In this document: positions 45,525 through 55,562 of the stretch, in pieces
Layout: every line of letters begins with the position of its first letter
Position numbering within the stretch: position 1 is the stretch's first letter
Origin: Chromobacterium haemolyticum DSM 19808
GTDB lineage: Bacteria > Pseudomonadota > Gammaproteobacteria > Burkholderiales > Chromobacteriaceae
Assembly: GCF_000711885.1 (NCBI RefSeq)
Contig: NZ_JONK01000005.1
Span: 112,408-176,407, forward strand
Reading direction: 5' to 3'
DNA length: 64,000 nt
Notes under the pieces: model-generated
The model's input: the letters and a program-made list of their open reading frames with translations, nothing else
Told to the model about the DNA's origin: nothing
The model's database searches: none
Program-made: the position numbers and the translations under genes

Positions 45525-46383
45525 CGTATCCTCCAGTCTCCTTGGTTTCTTCTATGTTCAGCTCCAGCCGGCAGGCCAGCGCGATGAACAGCGCCTGGCA
45601 CAGACAGATGGTGCTGGTCAGCGAACGGAAGGCGAAGGCGGAGCCTTCCCGGACCGTCAATACCGCGTCGGCCCCGCGCGCCAGTGGGCTGAGCTGGCTG
45701 TCGGTGATCACCAACTGCTTGGCCTTGTGCTGTGCCGCCACCCGCGCGCAATAGCGGCTTTCCTTGCCGTAGGGCTGGAAGCTGATGGCGATCAGCACGT
45801 CTTTTTCTCCAATGCTGCGGATCTGCTGCGGAAACATGCCGCCCAGGCCGGATAGCAAATGCACTTTTTTGGCGGTGTGCTGTAAGGCGTAGGCGATGTA
45901 GGAGGCGATGGGAAACATGCGCCGCACCCCGGCCACGTAGATGTTGTCGGCGTTCAATAGCAGCTCCACCGCTGCTTCCAGCTGCGCCTCGTCCAGCGAG
46001 GCGTCCAGCTCTTGCAGCCCTTGTTGGCAGGCGGCGATGAAGTCGCGGGTCATGCCGCCGGCTGAGCGCTGCTCGTCGCGGTTGGCGATCAGGCTCTGGA
46101 TGCGCTGCCGGTAATTGGGTTGCGGCGCGCCCTTTGGCGTAAATGCGTCACGAAACAGCGCCTGCATGTCGGAAAAGCCGGCGAAGCCGAAGCGCTGGGC
46201 GAAGCGGACGATGGCGGAGGGCTGCACCTCGCAAGCCTGAGCGATGTCGGTAATGCGTTGCAGCATCAGCGTGCCCCGATGCTGCTCCACGTAAGCGGCA
46301 ATTACTTTCAACTGCTTGCTCAGCGTGTCGTATTCGGCTGCGATGCGCTGCATCAATTCCTCCGCGGGGGCGGTATTGGCCAT
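45517..46383 (-). CDS. RpiR-family regulator of inositol catabolism
   Basis: 288 residues. An N-terminal RpiR helix-turn-helix (~1-85, LMQRIAAEYDTLSKQLKVIAAY...ACEVQPSAIVRFAQRFGFAGF) and a C-terminal SIS sugar-phosphate domain (~130-265, ADNIYVAGVRRMFPIA...DVLIAISFQPYGKES). In rhizobial and related IolR proteins an inositol-pathway intermediate releases the repressor. It lies at the divergent point of the two inositol operons. AGGAAAG precedes the start. Confidence 0.92.
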   Translation of the reverse strand: MANTAPAEELMQRIAAEYDTLSKQLKVIAAYVEQHRGTLMLQRITDIAQACEVQPSAIVRFAQRFGFAGFSDMQALFRDAFTPKGAPQPNYRQRIQSLIANRDEQRSAGGMTRDFIAACQQGLQELDASLDEAQLEAAVELLLNADNIYVAGVRRMFPIASYIAYALQHTAKKVHLLSGLGGMFPQQIRSIGEKDVLIAISFQPYGKESRYCARVAAQHKAKQLVITDSQLSPLARGADAVLTVREGSAFAFRSLTSTICLCQALFIALACRLELNIEETKETGGYDD

Positions 46384-46433
46384 GAGCGGGCTTTCCTAAG
46401 GTTTTGGCCAGTATACGTTTTGTCCTTGTTTTC

Positions 46434-46477
46434 GAAAATAATTTTCTATTGAAAAACAATTTTGGAAAATTATTTGC
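46434..46477. promoter_or_regulatory. Repeated operator-like palindromes between the iol operons
   Basis: Three similar AT-rich palindromic units: GAAAATAATTTTC (46434-46446, perfect), GAAAAACAATTTTG (46451-46464) and GGAAAATTATTTGC (46464-46477). They lie 50-95 bases before the regulator's start and about 110 bases before the binding-protein gene. They are good candidates for RpiR-regulator sites controlling both directions. No experimental consensus was available to compare. Confidence 0.5.
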
Positions 46478-46587
46478 AGAGTAGAGCGAAAGCTCTTAAG
46501 GTGATTTCACGCCCGGCGCCGACTGCGTCCGCGGCCGACACCATAGCGGGCTCCACGATGGGCCGGCGGAGAATAAGGAGGAGAGAG

Positions 46588-47631
46588 ATGCAGCAGCGAT
46601 CCTGGACTTGCAAGTGGAAGCGGGCTCTGCCCGCGGCGGCGCTGGCGCTTTGCGCGCTGGCTCAAGCCGCGCAGGCGGCCGACGCCCGCCTGGTACTGAT
46701 CAGCCACGCGCCGGATTCCGACGCCTGGTGGAACACCATCAAGAACGCCATCAAGCAGGCCGGCGAGGATTTCAACGTGCAGGTGGATTACCGCAATCCG
46801 CCCAACGGCGACCTGGCCGACATGGCGCGGCTGATCGAGCAGGCGGCGGCGCGGCGTTACGACGGCGTGATCGCCAGCATTGCCGATTACGACGTGCTGA
46901 AGCGGCCGCTGGGCCAGGTGGTGGCCAAGAAAATCCCGCTGATTACCATCAATTCCGGCACCGTAAAGCAAAGCGAAAGCCTGGGCGCGGCCCTGCACGT
47001 CGGCCAGCCGGAATACGACGCCGGCTTCGATTCCGGCAAGCAGGCCAAGGCCGCGGGCATCAAGACCTTTCTCTGCGTCAACCATTACGCCACCAACCCG
47101 GCCTCTTTCGAGCGCTGCAAGGGCTTCGCCGACGCCATCGGCGCCGATGTGCGCAAATCCACGCTGGACGCCGGCGACGACCCCACCGGCATCGAGAGCA
47201 AGGTCAGCGCCTATCTGCGCAACAACCCCGGCACACAAGCGATGCTGACTTTGGGGCCAACCTCGGCCAGCCCCTCGATCAAGGCGGTGAAGAAGATGGG
47301 CCTGGCCGGCAAGCTTTACTTCGCCACCTTCGATCTGTCCGAGGACATCTCCAAGGCGATCAAGGACGGCACCATCAAGTTCGCCATCGACCAGCAGCCC
47401 TATCTGCAGGGCTATATCCCGGTAGCGGCCTTGGCCATCATGAAACGCGACAAGACCACGGACCCGGCCAAGGTGGAAGCCGCGCTCAAGGCCAGCCCCA
47501 AGTTCCAGGCCAGGCTGAAGGAGTACGGGCTGGCGCCCCTCTACAAGGGCCGCCACATCAACTCCGGCCCCGGTTTCGTCACCAAGGACAATATCGCCAA
47601 GGTGGAGAAGTACGCCGGGCAGTACCGCTAG
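46588..47631 (+). CDS. Inositol/sugar ABC transporter, periplasmic binding protein
   Basis: 347 residues from ATG 46588 with GGAGGAG upstream. Signal peptide to AQAAQAADA. A type-1 periplasmic binding protein (RbsB/IbpA-like): LVLISHAPDSDAWWNTIKNA, then YDGVIASIADYD and QQPYLQGYIPVAAL. Position at the head of the iol catabolic operon indicates myo-inositol as ligand. It is comparable to IbpA of Caulobacter, but identity is inferred from context. Confidence 0.88.
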   Translation: MQQRSWTCKWKRALPAAALALCALAQAAQAADARLVLISHAPDSDAWWNTIKNAIKQAGEDFNVQVDYRNPPNGDLADMARLIEQAAARRYDGVIASIADYDVLKRPLGQVVAKKIPLITINSGTVKQSESLGAALHVGQPEYDAGFDSGKQAKAAGIKTFLCVNHYATNPASFERCKGFADAIGADVRKSTLDAGDDPTGIESKVSAYLRNNPGTQAMLTLGPTSASPSIKAVKKMGLAGKLYFATFDLSEDISKAIKDGTIKFAIDQQPYLQGYIPVAALAIMKRDKTTDPAKVEAALKASPKFQARLKEYGLAPLYKGRHINSGPGFVTKDNIAKVEKYAGQYR

Positions 47632-47694
47632 CCGCCGTTTTCCGATGGATCTGACGCCCGGCGCCGCGACGGTTCCGAGGTGAGGAGCATAGCA

Positions 47695-48840
47695 ATGAGC
47701 ATGAGCAAGGCCAGCCCGGGCAAGGCCGCGGGCATCCGTATGGCGCCGCCCGGCGACGATGAAAGAGTGCGGCGGCTGTCGCTGTTCGATCGGCTGATGG
47801 GCCGGCCGGAATTCGCCGCCGTCGCCGGCGCGGTGCTGGTGTTCGTGGTGTTCGGCGTGGGCGCAGGCGGTTCCGGCATGTTCGCGGTGGACGGCATCGT
47901 CAACTGGTCGCAGGTGGCGGCCTATCTCGGCATCATCGCCATCGGCGCCTGCCTGCTGATGATAGCCGGCGAGTTCGATCTGAGCCTGGGCTCGATGATA
48001 GGCTTCGCCGGCATGATGGTGGCGATTCCGCCGCTGTACTTCGGCTGGCCGTTCTGGCTGGCCATCCTGTTCGCCTTCGCCGGCTCGCTGGCGGTGGGTT
48101 GGCTCAACGGCTATCTGGTGCTCAAGACCCGGTTGCCGTCCTTCATCGTCACCCTGGCGTTTCTCTTCATCCTGCGCGGCCTGACGCTGGCGCTGTCCAT
48201 CCTGTTCGCCAACCGCACCATCGTCAGCGGCGTCGGCGACCTGGCGGCGGCGGACCCGCTGGCGCAATGGCTGTTCGTCGGCCATGTCGGCGCCGGCCTG
48301 TTCCACTGGCTGGCCGGCATCGGCGCCATCGCCTCCCTGCCGGACGGCGGCGCGGCGGCGGCCGGCGTGCCCAAGGTGCTGCTGTGGTGGCTGGGGCTGG
48401 CGGGGATTGCGGCCTTTGTGCTGGCGCGCACCCGGATCGGCAACTGGATCTTCGCCGCCGGCGGCGACGCCAACGCGGCCAAGAACGTGGGGGTGCCGGT
48501 CAAGCAGGTGAAGATAGGCCTGTTCATGTTCACCGCCTTTTGCGCCTGCTTGTTCGCGGTGCTGCAAGTGTGCGACGTGGGCTCCGCCGCCGCCGACCGC
48601 GGCCTGCAAAAGGAGTTCGAGGCCATCATCGCCGCGGTGATAGGCGGCTGTCTGCTCACCGGCGGCTACGGCTCGGTGGTGGGCGCCTGCGTCGGCGCGC
48701 TGATCTTCGGCGTGGTGCAGATCGGCATTACCTACACCAATATCAACTCCGACTGGTTCCGCGTCTTCCTCGGCCTGATGCTGCTGATGGCGGTGTTGTT
48801 CAATCACTATGTCAGACGCCGTGTGACGGAGGCCAAATGA
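47695..48840 (+). CDS. Inositol/sugar ABC transporter permease
   Basis: 381 residues from ATG 47695 (GAGGAG site). BPD_transp_2 permease with about ten helices: MIAGEFDLSLGSMIGFAGMM, LKTRLPSFIVTLAFLFILRGL and GGDANAAKNVGVPVKQVKIG are the family's landmark segments. An insertion of about 45 residues after ADPLAQWLFV is longer than in RbsC. The TGA stop is the first part of repeat copy L. Confidence 0.9.
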   Translation: MSMSKASPGKAAGIRMAPPGDDERVRRLSLFDRLMGRPEFAAVAGAVLVFVVFGVGAGGSGMFAVDGIVNWSQVAAYLGIIAIGACLLMIAGEFDLSLGSMIGFAGMMVAIPPLYFGWPFWLAILFAFAGSLAVGWLNGYLVLKTRLPSFIVTLAFLFILRGLTLALSILFANRTIVSGVGDLAAADPLAQWLFVGHVGAGLFHWLAGIGAIASLPDGGAAAAGVPKVLLWWLGLAGIAAFVLARTRIGNWIFAAGGDANAAKNVGVPVKQVKIGLFMFTAFCACLFAVLQVCDVGSAAADRGLQKEFEAIIAAVIGGCLLTGGYGSVVGACVGALIFGVVQIGITYTNINSDWFRVFLGLMLLMAVLFNHYVRRRVTEAK

Positions 48841-48982
48841 GAGCCGGCCCTCGATCCGCTGCGCGTCATCGATACGGCGTTGGAAACCGCTTCGAAATGC
48901 TCATGTACCAACCGTACATTCCGCTTTCTCAGCCGTTTTCGCCTTGTCTCGCTCTAGCTCGCGAGCTCGTGAACCGGCTCTG
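48838..48982 (-). repeat. Dispersed TA-bounded repeat, copy L (full length, worn ends)
   Basis: 145 bases. Left end TGAGAGCCGGCCCTCGATCC, right end CTCGTGAACCGGCTCTGG. Interior is well kept (AAATGCTCATGTACC, CGTACATTCCGCTTTCTCAG). It sits inside the transporter operon between permease and ATPase, and forms the permease stop codon (TGA). Confidence 0.88.
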
Positions 48983-49113
48983 GGTCACAACCGGCAAAAT
49001 CCCTGCGGCCGCGTTGCGCTTCCTTGCCGTACTCGATGCACTGTCCGCGTCGGCGCGCCTTGCCGCGGCCGCAGCCCCGAACAACCCTGGCCAGCGGCCG
49101 CAAGGAGTCGAAT

Positions 49114-49908
<795 letters not shown>

Positions 49909-49922
49909 AAGGTAGATCTAGC

Positions 49923-51881
49923 ATGCAAAACACCACCCGTTTCGCCAGCGGCCGCGACCGCGACCTGGTCTGCCTGGGCCGGCTGGCGGTGGATCTGTAC
50001 GCGCAGCAGTTGGGCGCGCCGCTGGAAGACGCGGCCAGCTTCGCCAAATACCTGGGCGGCTCCTCCGCCAACATCGCCTTCGGCGCGGCCCGGCTGGGCT
50101 TGAAGTCGGCGATGCTGTCCCGCGTCGGCGACGAACAGATGGGCCGCTTCCTGCTCAACACCCTGCGCGCCGAAGGCTGCGATGTCAGCCAGGTGAGGGT
50201 GGACCCGGAGCGGCTGACCGGCCTGACCCTGCTGGGCATCAAGGATCGCGACGCTTTTCCCTTGCTGTTTTACCGCGAAAACTGCGCCGACATGGCGCTC
50301 AGCGCCGATGACATCGACGAGGGCTTTATCGCAGGCAGCCGGGCTTTGCTGATCACCGGCACCCATTTGTCACGGCCCGGAGTGGAGGCGGCCAGCCGCC
50401 GCGCACTGCAATACGCGCGCCGCCACGACGCGCGCACGGTGCTGGACATCGACTACCGGCCGGTGCTGTGGGGCCTGGCCGGCCGCGGCGACGGCGAAAC
50501 CCGCTACATCGCCAGCGCCGAGGTCAGCGCCCATTTGCAGAGCCTGCTCTCCGAGTTCGACCTCATCGTCGGCACTGTGGAGGAGTTCCTGATCGCCGGC
50601 GGCGAGGCCGAGCTGATGCCGGCCTTGGCCCGAGTGCGCGCGCTGAGCCAGGCGGTGCTGGTGGTCAAGCTGGGGCCCTTGGGTTGCGCGGTGATTCCCG
50701 GCGAAGTGCCGGCGCGCATCGAGGACGCCTTCAGCGTGGCCGGCGCGGAAGTGGACGTGATGAATGTATTGGGCGCCGGCGACGCCTTCCTGGCCGGTTT
50801 CCTGTCCGTCTGGCTGCGCGGCGGCGACTACGCAGAATGCTGCCGCCGAGCCAATGCCTGCGGCGCGCTGGTGGTGTCGCGCCACGGTTGCGCGCCGGCG
50901 ATGCCGACCCCGGCCGAGCTGGAGCGCTTTCTCGCCGCGCCGACGCGGCGGCCGGGCGAGGACGCGGCCCTGAGCCGGCTGCACCGGGTCAGCGCGGCGC
51001 GGCCGCGTTGGGACGAGTTGTGCGTGTTCGCCTTCGACCATCGCAGTCAGTTCTTTGAGCTGGTGCGCGCGGCGGGCGCGGACGAGGCGCGGCTGCCGCG
51101 TTTGAAACAGCTGCTGGTGCAAGCGGTGGCCGGCGTGGAGCAGCGCTTGGGCCTGCGCGGGCGGGTGGGGGTGCTGATAGACGAGCGCTACGGCGCCGAC
51201 GCGCTGTACGCCGCCACCGGCCGCGGTTGGTGGGTGGGCCGGCCGGTGGAGCTGCCAGGGTCCAATCCGCTGGTGTTCGAGCAAGGCCGAGCGATGGCCG
51301 GCGCGCTGGCCGCCTGGCCGCGCGAGCACGTGATCAAATGCCTGGTCCAGTACCACCCGGACGATGCGCTGGACAACCGGCTGGAACAGGAAGCGCAGAT
51401 CCGCGCGCTCTACGACGCCGCCCAGGCCAGCGGACACGAACTGTTGCTGGAAATCATTCCGCCCAAGGATTTGCCGCGCGCGGACGACACCGTCTACCGC
51501 GCGCTCAAGCGCTTGTACAACCTGGGCATCTATCCGGACTGGTGGAAGCTGGAGCCGCCCGCCGCCGCGCAGTGGCCGGCGCTGGACGCGCTGATCGCCG
51601 AGCGCGACCCCTATTGCCGAGGCGTGGTGCTGCTGGGCTTGAACGCGCCCTTGGACGCGCTGCGCCGGGGCTTTGCCGCCGCGCGCGCCAGCCGCAGTTG
51701 CCGCGGCTTCATGGTGGGGCGCAGCCTGTTTCAGCGGCCGGCCGAGCGCTGGCTTGCGGGCGAGATCGACGACGCCGGCCTGGTGGCCGAGGCCGGAGCC
51801 CGATTCACTGAGCTGGTGGCGGTCTGGCGCGAGGAACGCGGCACGGCCGGCCGCGCGCTCAGCGAGGAGGGCGCGCGATGA
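49923..51881 (+). CDS. iolC: 5-Dehydro-2-deoxygluconokinase fused to a DUF2090 aldolase-like domain
   Basis: 652 residues. The N-terminal part (~1-325) is a PfkB kinase: LVCLGRLAVDLYAQQLG, GGSSANIAFGAARLG and the ATP/anion-hole motif NVLGAGDAFLAGFL. It phosphorylates 5-dehydro-2-deoxygluconate. The C-terminal part (~335-645) is a DUF2090 TIM-barrel (FAFDHRSQFFELV, LIDERYGADALYAA, EIIPPKD, FMVGRSLF), resembling class I aldolases. In many proteobacteria this fusion may also cleave the phosphorylated product, replacing IolJ. It starts 14 bases after the ATPase gene. Confidence 0.95.
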   Translation: MQNTTRFASGRDRDLVCLGRLAVDLYAQQLGAPLEDAASFAKYLGGSSANIAFGAARLGLKSAMLSRVGDEQMGRFLLNTLRAEGCDVSQVRVDPERLTGLTLLGIKDRDAFPLLFYRENCADMALSADDIDEGFIAGSRALLITGTHLSRPGVEAASRRALQYARRHDARTVLDIDYRPVLWGLAGRGDGETRYIASAEVSAHLQSLLSEFDLIVGTVEEFLIAGGEAELMPALARVRALSQAVLVVKLGPLGCAVIPGEVPARIEDAFSVAGAEVDVMNVLGAGDAFLAGFLSVWLRGGDYAECCRRANACGALVVSRHGCAPAMPTPAELERFLAAPTRRPGEDAALSRLHRVSAARPRWDELCVFAFDHRSQFFELVRAAGADEARLPRLKQLLVQAVAGVEQRLGLRGRVGVLIDERYGADALYAATGRGWWVGRPVELPGSNPLVFEQGRAMAGALAAWPREHVIKCLVQYHPDDALDNRLEQEAQIRALYDAAQASGHELLLEIIPPKDLPRADDTVYRALKRLYNLGIYPDWWKLEPPAAAQWPALDALIAERDPYCRGVVLLGLNAPLDALRRGFAAARASRSCRGFMVGRSLFQRPAERWLAGEIDDAGLVAEAGARFTELVAVWREERGTAGRALSEEGAR

Positions 51882-53734
51882 GCACGATTCGCTTAACCAT
51901 GGCCCAGGCGCTGGTGCGCTACCTGGCCGCGCAGCGGGTGGAGCTGGACGGCGAGGAGCTGCCGCTGTTCGCCGGGGTGTGGGCCATCTTCGGCCACGGC
52001 AACGTCGCCGGCCTGGGCGAGGCGCTGCAGCAGGCCGGCGACAGCCTGCCCACCTGGCGTGCCCACAATGAGCAAGGCATGGCTCATGCGGCCATCGCCT
52101 ACGCCAAAGCCCATTTCCGCCGCCGGATGATGGCGGTGACCAGCTCCATCGGCCCCGGCGCCACCAACTTGGTCACCGCCGCGGCGCTGGCCCACGTCAA
52201 CCGGCTGCCGCTGCTGCTCTTGCCCGGCGATGTGTTCGTGTCGCGCGCGCCGGACCCGGTGCTGCAGCAATTGGAAGCGCCGCAGGATGGCACCTTGTCG
52301 GTCAACGACTGCCTGCGGCCGGTGTCGCGCTATTTCGACCGCATCGTCCACCCGGCGCAGCTGCTCACGGCATTGCCGCGCGCGCTGGCGGTGCTGACCG
52401 ACCCGGCGCAGTGCGGGCCGGCCACGCTGGCGCTGCCGCAGGACGTGCAGACCATGGCTTGGGACTATCCGACGGACTGGTTCCGGCCGAGGCGGTGGCG
52501 CATCGCCGCGCCGCCGCCGGAAACGGATGCGCTGGAGCGGGCTGCGCGGGCGCTGGCCGCCGCGCGGCGGCCGCTGATCGTGGCCGGCGGCGGCGTGCTC
52601 TACAGCGTCGGCGGCGCGGCGGCCTTGCGCGCCTTCGCCGAGCGCCACGGCGCGCCGGTGGCCGAAACCCAGGCCGGCAAGAGCGCCTTGCCCTGGGACC
52701 ACCCGCTGCAACTGGGCGCGATCGGCGTCACCGGCTCGCCGGCCGCCAACCGGCTGGCGGAACAGGCAGATCTGGTGCTGGCCCTGGGCACCCGCTTGCA
52801 GGATTTCAGCACCGGCTCCGGGCAGTTGTTTCGTCAGGCGCGGCTGCTCAGCGTCAACGTCAACGTGCTGGACGGGATCAAGGCCGACGCCTTGGCTTTG
52901 ACCGGCGACGCCGCCTTGTGCCTGGAGGCGCTGTCGGCGCGGCTGGACGGCTGGCGCGCAGACGCCGGCTGGAGCGCCGAGGCGCGCGCGCTGGCCGAGG
53001 ACTGGCGCGCGGAGACGGCGCGCGTCACCGGCCAGCGACAGCCTCACGGCCTGCCTTACGATGGCGAGGTGATCGGCGCCGTGCAGCGCCACCCCGGCTC
53101 CGAGCGCGACGATATCGTGGTCTGCGCCGCCGGCACCCTGCCGGCAGAACTGCACAAGCTGTGGCGCGCGGCGACGCCGGGCGGCTACCACCTGGAATAC
53201 GGCTATTCCTGCATGGGCTATGAAATCGCCGGCGGTTTGGGCGTGAAGATGGCGCGGCCGGAGCGCGAAGTCATCGTGATGGTGGGGGACGGCAGTTATC
53301 TGATGATGAACAGCGAATTGGCGACCTCGGTCATGCTGGACCGGAAGCTGATCGTGGTGGTGCTGGACAACCGAGGCTACGGCTGCATCAACCGCTTGCA
53401 GCAAGCCTGCGGGGGCGCGCCGTTCAACAATCTGCTGGAGGACTGCCGCCAGGGCCGCCACGGCGCGCCGAGGGTGGACTTTGCCGCTCACGCGCGTGCT
53501 TTGGGAGCCGAGGCCGAGCGTGTGGCCGACATCGCCGGCCTGGAGGCGGCGCTGGTCCGTGCCCGCGCCGCCGAGCGCAGCTATCTGATCGTGATCGACA
53601 CCGATCCGGCGCGCACCACCGAGGCCGGCGGCTGCTGGTGGGAGGTGGCGGTGCCGGAGGTGTCGGAACGGGCCGAGGTCCGCGCCGCGCGCCAGGCTTA
53701 TGAAGACCGGCTGCGCCGGCGTCAATACGAATAG
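51878..53734 (+). CDS. iolD: 3D-trihydroxycyclohexane-1,2-dione acylhydrolase (TPP enzyme)
   Basis: 618 residues. A thiamine-diphosphate enzyme: N-terminal FGHGNVAGLGEAL and WRAHNEQGMAHAAIAYAKA, with the catalytic Glu region; central LIVAGGGVLYSVGG; C-terminal TPP/Mg motif GDGSYLMMNSELATSVML followed by LDNRGYGCIN. It hydrolytically opens the inosose-derived ring. The start overlaps iolC by four bases (ATGA). Confidence 0.96.
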   Translation: MSTIRLTMAQALVRYLAAQRVELDGEELPLFAGVWAIFGHGNVAGLGEALQQAGDSLPTWRAHNEQGMAHAAIAYAKAHFRRRMMAVTSSIGPGATNLVTAAALAHVNRLPLLLLPGDVFVSRAPDPVLQQLEAPQDGTLSVNDCLRPVSRYFDRIVHPAQLLTALPRALAVLTDPAQCGPATLALPQDVQTMAWDYPTDWFRPRRWRIAAPPPETDALERAARALAAARRPLIVAGGGVLYSVGGAAALRAFAERHGAPVAETQAGKSALPWDHPLQLGAIGVTGSPAANRLAEQADLVLALGTRLQDFSTGSGQLFRQARLLSVNVNVLDGIKADALALTGDAALCLEALSARLDGWRADAGWSAEARALAEDWRAETARVTGQRQPHGLPYDGEVIGAVQRHPGSERDDIVVCAAGTLPAELHKLWRAATPGGYHLEYGYSCMGYEIAGGLGVKMARPEREVIVMVGDGSYLMMNSELATSVMLDRKLIVVVLDNRGYGCINRLQQACGGAPFNNLLEDCRQGRHGAPRVDFAAHARALGAEAERVADIAGLEAALVRARAAERSYLIVIDTDPARTTEAGGCWWEVAVPEVSERAEVRAARQAYEDRLRRRQYE

Positions 53735-53748
53735 CGGGGAACAAGGCA

Positions 53749-54669
53749 ATGCATGCATTCGATGTGAAAATCGGCATCAATCCGATCTCCTGGAGCAATG
53801 ACGACCTGCCGTCGCTGGGCGGCGAGATTTCGCTGGAGCAGGCGCTGGCCGAAGGCGCGGCCATAGGCTACCGAGGTTTTGAACTGGGCAATAAATTCCC
53901 GCGTCAGCCGGAGGCGCTGGCGGCGGCGCTGGCGCCGCACGGCCTGCAATGCGTGTCCGGCTGGCATTCCGGCCGGCTGGCCGAGCGCGGCGTGGACGCG
54001 GAAATCGCCGCGGCGGAGCCGCATGTGCGTTTGCTGGCCGCCAGCGGCTGCCGGGTGATGGTCTACGGCGAGGTGGCGCAGGCGATACAGGGCCAGCCGA
54101 GGCCCTTGAACCAGCGGCCGCGCTTTGGCTCGGAGCGGCAATGGCGGGATTACGGCGAGCGGTTGAACGCCTTCGGTCGCCATCTGCAAAGCCACGGCCT
54201 GACGCTGGCTTACCACCACCATATGGGCGCTTACGTCGAAACCCCGGACGATGTGGACGCGCTGATGGCGGTCACCGGCCCGGAAGTGGGCCTGCTGTTC
54301 GACAGCGGCCACATCGCCTTCGCCGGGGGCGAACCGTTGGCGGTGCTGCGCCGTCATATCGGCCGCGTGGTCCACGTTCATTGCAAGGACATCCGTCCGC
54401 AGGTGGCGCGGTTGGCGCGCAACCGCGGTTGGAGCTTTCTGGAAGCGGTGCTCAACGGCGTGTTCACCGTGCCCGGCGACGGCGTCATCGATTTCGAAGC
54501 CCTGCTGCGCGCGCTGGCCGAGCACGGCTATCGCGGCTGGCTGGTGGTGGAGGCGGAACAGGACCCGGTGGTGGCGCCCAGCTACCGCTACGCCGAGCTG
54601 GGCTTTCGCACCCTGGCCGGCCTGGTGGCCGCCATCCGCGCCGGCGCGCCGGAAAGGAGCTGCGCATGA
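53749..54669 (+). CDS. iolE: Inosose (2-keto-myo-inositol) dehydratase
   Basis: 306 residues. An AP-endonuclease-2-type TIM barrel: KIGINPISWSNDDLPSLGGE at the start is diagnostic for IolE; then LAYHHHMGAYVETPDDVD, LLFDSGHIAFAGG, VHVHCKDIRP and LVVEAEQDP supply the metal ligands. It dehydrates scyllo-inosose. GGGGAACAA precedes the start. Confidence 0.96.
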   Translation: MHAFDVKIGINPISWSNDDLPSLGGEISLEQALAEGAAIGYRGFELGNKFPRQPEALAAALAPHGLQCVSGWHSGRLAERGVDAEIAAAEPHVRLLAASGCRVMVYGEVAQAIQGQPRPLNQRPRFGSERQWRDYGERLNAFGRHLQSHGLTLAYHHHMGAYVETPDDVDALMAVTGPEVGLLFDSGHIAFAGGEPLAVLRRHIGRVVHVHCKDIRPQVARLARNRGWSFLEAVLNGVFTVPGDGVIDFEALLRALAEHGYRGWLVVEAEQDPVVAPSYRYAELGFRTLAGLVAAIRAGAPERSCA

Positions 54670-55475
54670 ATCAGCCTGATTTGCGGGTTAGAGCGGCGGC
54701 CGGCCGTGTCGCCGCCGATGTGACGCCGGCCTCCGCCGGCTGGCGACATGTCGGTTTCCGCGCCTTGCGCCTGTCCGACGGCGAGTCCGAGGACTGGCTG
54801 CAAGCGGAGCGGGAGTGCTGCGTGGTGGTGCTGGCCGGCGTGGTCGACCTCGTCGCCGGCGACCAGCGCTGGCCAGGCGTGGGGGGGCGCGCCGACGTAT
54901 TCGACGGGCAAGCGCCGTGGGCGGCCTACATCCCCGCCGGCTGCCCGCTGCGCGTCGTCGCCCGCGGGGCGGCCGAAGTAGCGTTGTGCTCGGCGCCGGG
55001 CCGCCCGCTCAGCCGTCCGCCGCGGCTGATCCCGCCCCAGGACATGGCGCAGAGCGTGCGCGGGCAGGGCGCCAACACTCGCTACGTCACCGACATCCTG
55101 CCGCAGCAGGCCGAGGCGGACAGCCTGCTGGTGGTGGAAGTGCGCACCCCGTCCGGCCATTCATCCAGCTATCCGCCGCACAAGCACGACCGCGACGCGC
55201 TGCCGGCGGAGAGCCAACTGGAGGAAACCTATTACCACCGGGTAAGCCCGGCGCAGGGCTTTGTGTTCCAGCGCGTCTACACCGACGAGCGGGATCTGGA
55301 TCAGTCCCACGCGGTGGAGGACGGCGATGTGGTGCTGGTGCCGCGCGGCTACCACCCGGTGTGCGTGCCCCACGGCTACGAATCCTACTACCTCAACGTG
55401 ATGGCCGGGCCGCGCCGCGAATGGCGCTTCCACAACGACCCGGCGCATGAGTGGATGCTGTCCACCGCCACTTGA
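54666..55475 (+). CDS. iolB: 5-Deoxy-glucuronate isomerase
   Basis: 269 residues, two cupin halves. SSSYPPHKHDRDALPAESQLEETYYHRV carries the conserved metal His/Glu set of IolB; VPRGYHPVCVPHGYESYYLNVMAG is the second conserved block. It converts 5-deoxyglucuronate to 5-dehydro-2-deoxygluconate, the substrate of IolC. The start overlaps iolE (ATGA). Last gene of the plus-strand iol operon. Confidence 0.95.
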   Translation: MNQPDLRVRAAAGRVAADVTPASAGWRHVGFRALRLSDGESEDWLQAERECCVVVLAGVVDLVAGDQRWPGVGGRADVFDGQAPWAAYIPAGCPLRVVARGAAEVALCSAPGRPLSRPPRLIPPQDMAQSVRGQGANTRYVTDILPQQAEADSLLVVEVRTPSGHSSSYPPHKHDRDALPAESQLEETYYHRVSPAQGFVFQRVYTDERDLDQSHAVEDGDVVLVPRGYHPVCVPHGYESYYLNVMAGPRREWRFHNDPAHEWMLSTAT

Positions 55476-55562
55476 AGCGCGGCGGCGGGGCTTGGGTTGG
55501 CGCGGGCGGCGGTGTAAACTGCCGCATTTACGACCGCGCCGGTCTCTTGCCTGGATTCCGCC

